From: an uncultured Eubacteriales bacterium
GTDB lineage: Bacteria; Bacillota; Clostridia; Lachnospirales; Lachnospiraceae
Length of the DNA: 8,842 nucleotides
Assembly (NCBI GenBank): GCA_900313765.1
Contig: OMSN01000052.1
Span: 1-8,842, forward strand
Direction of reading: 5' to 3'
Shown in pieces: positions 7,241 to 8,842 of the stretch; position 1 is the first letter of the stretch; the number at the start of each line of letters is the position of its first letter. A model generated the notes under the pieces. That model made no database searches. It worked only from the letters and a program-made list of their open reading frames with translations, and was not told the DNA's origin. The translations under genes and the position numbers were made by a program.

Positions 7241-7287
7241 TGTAAAACGGTTTCGTAGGAAATAAGCAGAAGAATAAGTGTTTTACA
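7241..7287. repeat. inverted repeat between the hisK and gapA promoters
   Basis: Perfect 8-base arms TGTAAAAC (7241-7248) and GTTTTACA (7280-7287) lie 31 bases apart. The right arm also forms a tight palindrome, GTGT-TTT-ACAC (7278-7288). The left arm is 6 bases upstream of the hisK -35 box and the right arm is 23 bases upstream of the gapA -35 box. This could be a paired operator shared by the two divergent genes; the binding protein is unknown. Confidence 0.35.
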
Positions 7288-7310
7288 CAAGATTTCACGT
7301 CCCGCCGTAC

Positions 7311-7339
7311 TTGATTTTTGCATGACGATTAGATAGAAT
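7311..7339 (+). promoter_or_regulatory. sigma-A promoter for gapA
   Basis: TTGATT (7311-7316, 4/6 to the -35 box), a 17-base spacer, and TAGAAT (7334-7339, 5/6 to the -10 box). Predicted start near 7346 gives an untranslated leader of roughly 98 bases. The leader contains only weak pairing, such as GTAGT (7358-7362) with ACTAC (7383-7387) around an inner ATAT-gaag-ATAT hairpin. Confidence 0.6.
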
Positions 7340-7443
7340 AAAGCACGGGTTAAGTGCGTAGTGAATGTATATGAAGATATGAACTACAGAAGTACTTGAC
7401 AGGCACTGTTTTTATTAAACTATTCTTAGGAGGAATTGAAATT

Positions 7444-8463
7444 ATGGCAGTAAAAGTTGCAATCAATGGATTCGGCCGTATTGGACGTCTTGCTTTCCGT
7501 CAGATGTTCGGAGCAGAGGGATTCGATATCGTTGCGATCAACGATCTGACTTCCCCGAAGATGCTTGCTCATCTTCTGAAGTATGACAGTACCCAGGGCA
7601 AATATGCGAAGGCTGATACTGTTACTGCAGGTGAGGATTCCATTACGGTCGATGGCAAAGAGATCAAGATCTATGCAATCCCGGATGCTAACAATGCTCC
7701 GTGGGGAGAGATCGGTGTTGATGTAGTTCTGGAGTGCTCCGGTTTCTACACCTCCAAGGCTAAGGCGCAGGCTCATATCAATGCTGGCGCAAAGTACGTC
7801 ATCATCTCTGCTCCGGCAGGAAATGACCTTCCGACCATCGTTTACAACGTAAACCATGACAAGCTTACCGCTGATGATCACATCATCTCCGCTGCAAGCT
7901 GCACCACCAACTGCCTGGCTCCGATGGCTAAGGCTCTGAACGACTGCGCACCGATCAAGTCCGGTATCATGTGCACGATCCACGCTTACACCGGCGACCA
8001 GATGACTCTGGATGGACCGCAGAGAAAGGGCGATCTGAGAAGATCCCGCGCTGCAGCTATCAATATCGTTCCGAACAGCACCGGCGCAGCTAAGGCTATC
8101 GGCCTTGTTATTCCGGAACTGAACGGCAAGCTTATCGGCGCTGCACAGCGTGTTCCGACCCCGACCGGCTCCACCACCATCCTTACTGCAGTTGTAGAAG
8201 GAAATGTAACCAAGGAGCAGATCAACGACGCTATGAAGGCTGCTTCCAACGAGTCCTTCGGCTACAACACCGATGAGATCGTTTCCAGCGATATCGTAGG
8301 AATGACCTATGGTTCTCTGTTCGATGCAACCCAGACCATGGTTCTGCCGCTTGAGAACGGAACCACCGAGGTTCAGGTTGTTTCATGGTATGACAATGAG
8401 AATTCCTACACCAGCCAGATGGTTCGTACCATCAAGCACTTCGGAAAGCTGATGAACGTCTGA
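7444..8463 (+). CDS. gapA: glyceraldehyde-3-phosphate dehydrogenase, type I
   Basis: A 339-residue cytoplasmic enzyme, tetrameric in its family, that oxidises glyceraldehyde 3-phosphate with NAD and phosphate to 1,3-bisphosphoglycerate. The nucleotide-binding start is [11 protein letters not shown] (5-15). Asp34 in AINDLTSP is the residue that normally selects NAD over NADP. The catalytic pair is Cys153 in SAASCTTNC and His180 in TIHAYTGDQ. The motif [15 protein letters not shown] and the closing WYDNENSY segment are also typical. AGGAGG (7428-7433) lies 10 bases before the ATG; a longer frame from a TTG at 7396 would swallow that site and the extra 16 residues match nothing in the family. 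Codons look strongly selected (many GCT, AAG and GTT), as expected for a highly expressed gene. Two stop codons follow in tandem (TGA TAA). pgk is 98 bases downstream and catalyses the next glycolytic step. Confidence 0.97.
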   Translation: MAVKVAINGFGRIGRLAFRQMFGAEGFDIVAINDLTSPKMLAHLLKYDSTQGKYAKADTVTAGEDSITVDGKEIKIYAIPDANNAPWGEIGVDVVLECSGFYTSKAKAQAHINAGAKYVIISAPAGNDLPTIVYNVNHDKLTADDHIISAASCTTNCLAPMAKALNDCAPIKSGIMCTIHAYTGDQMTLDGPQRKGDLRRSRAAAINIVPNSTGAAKAIGLVIPELNGKLIGAAQRVPTPTGSTTILTAVVEGNVTKEQINDAMKAASNESFGYNTDEIVSSDIVGMTYGSLFDATQTMVLPLENGTTEVQVVSWYDNENSYTSQMVRTIKHFGKLMNV

Positions 8464-8489
8464 TAAAGACAGGGTAATTCAGACTCAAG

Positions 8490-8523
8490 AGGGGTCCGGT
8501 CTTGCAAAGGACCGGGCCCCTTT
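8490..8523 (+). terminator. GC-rich hairpin between gapA and pgk (terminator, attenuator or processing site)
   Basis: GGGGTCCGGTC (8491-8501) pairs with GACCGGGCCCC-type sequence at 8510-8520 through a single G-T wobble (8495/8516), with an A-T pair added at the base and a loop of about seven bases. The following T-run is short (TTT then AATAATG), weaker than at the other two terminators here. I see no convincing separate promoter for pgk after it, so partial read-through or an mRNA-stabilising role at the gapA 3' end is plausible. Confidence 0.7.
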
Positions 8524-8561
8524 AATAATGTGTTTACAATGAATTTAGGAGGATATGTATC

Positions 8562-8842
8562 ATGGGACTGAATAAGAAATCGGTTGATGACATCAACGTA
8601 AAGGGCCTCAGGGTTCTGTGCCGCTGTGACTTCAACGTTCCGCTGAAGGATGGCAAGATCACAGACGAGAACCGTCTGGTCGCAGCTCTTCCGACGATCA
8701 AGAAGCTGATCGCTGACGGCGGCAAGGTTATCCTGTGCTCCCATCTGGGAAAAGTTAAGACCGACGAGGACAAGCCGTCCAAGACCCTTGCTCCGGTAGC
8801 TGCAAGACTGTCTGAGCTCCTTGGCCAGGAAGTCAAGTTCGC
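8562..8842 (+). CDS. pgk: phosphoglycerate kinase, N-terminal part (runs off the window)
   Basis: The first 93 codons are visible of a gene whose family is about 390-400 residues. The enzyme transfers phosphate from 1,3-bisphosphoglycerate to ADP, giving ATP and 3-phosphoglycerate, the step right after GAPDH. The N-terminal substrate-binding domain shows RCDFNVPL (21-28, with Asp23 and Asn25 as 3-phosphoglycerate contacts), Arg38 in [15 protein letters not shown] and His61 in SHLGK. The usual SHLGRP is SHLGKV here, with Val where Pro is common. AGGAGG (8547-8552) lies 9 bases before the ATG. Codon choice resembles gapA, consistent with high expression. The gene is complete at the 5' end and cut only by the window edge. 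Confidence 0.96.
   Translation, partial: MGLNKKSVDDINVKGLRVLCRCDFNVPLKDGKITDENRLVAALPTIKKLIADGGKVILCSHLGKVKTDEDKPSKTLAPVAARLSELLGQEVKF

Noticed and set aside
7241..7256. CcpA cre-like box near TGTAAAACGGTTTCG
   Set aside because: It has one extra A compared with the cre consensus TGWAARCGYTWNCW, which breaks the required spacing of the central CG.
7185..7298. N-terminal extension of hisK by 38 residues
   Set aside because: The extension runs through the predicted hisK promoter and ribosome binding site, and the PHP-conserved sequence begins right after the start at 7184.
7396..7426. TTGACA at 7396-7401 as a second gapA promoter, and TTG at 7396 as a gapA start
   Set aside because: The best -10 candidates (ACTATT at 17 bases or TATTCT at 19) would place transcription start on top of the ribosome binding site. 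The TTG start would add residues foreign to GAPDH.
8502..8531. Promoter TTGCAA-N18-TAATGT for pgk
   Set aside because: The -35 part lies within the loop and stem of the gapA hairpin, and the -10 match is weak, so it is not convincing from sequence alone.

Overview
This window looks like ordinary chromosome from a Bacillota gut-type clostridium, most likely Lachnospiraceae or a close relative. That placement is inferred from AGGAGG-type ribosome binding sites, near-consensus sigma-A promoters, mid GC content, a clostridial-style gapA-pgk pair and a secreted protein with group 2 bacterial Ig-like repeats. No mobile element, CRISPR array, tRNA or rRNA is visible. Nothing here amounts to a clearly new multi-gene system; the least explained items are a DUF4037 gene beside an iron-type transporter and a secreted Ig-like protein placed upstream of glgA.

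Layout, left to right. Positions 1-1870 (+) hold the tail of a FecCD-type permease, its FecE/FepC-type ATPase and a DUF4037 nucleotidyltransferase-like gene, closely spaced as one probable operon. Next comes a self-contained unit: a strong promoter with an overlapping inverted repeat, then metY (O-acetylhomoserine sulfhydrylase), closed by a hairpin terminator. A second promoter drives a secreted Ig-like protein and, 22 bases after it, glgA (glycogen/starch synthase). A long hairpin serves as a bidirectional terminator between glgA and the converging gene hisK (PHP-family histidinol phosphatase, - strand). The hisK and gapA genes diverge from a shared control region carrying one promoter for each direction and an inverted repeat between them. 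gapA (type I GAPDH) is followed by a GC-rich hairpin and then pgk, which runs off the right edge.

Functionally, the window combines metal-chelate uptake, sulfur assimilation into homocysteine, glycogen synthesis, one histidine-biosynthesis step and the lower-glycolysis pair GAPDH/phosphoglycerate kinase. These look like separate neighbouring transcription units rather than one pathway.

Start sites were chosen by ribosome binding site and family alignment. This shortens glgA to 4807, hisK to 7184 and gapA to 7444 relative to the longest open frames, and moves the Ig-like protein start to 3486.
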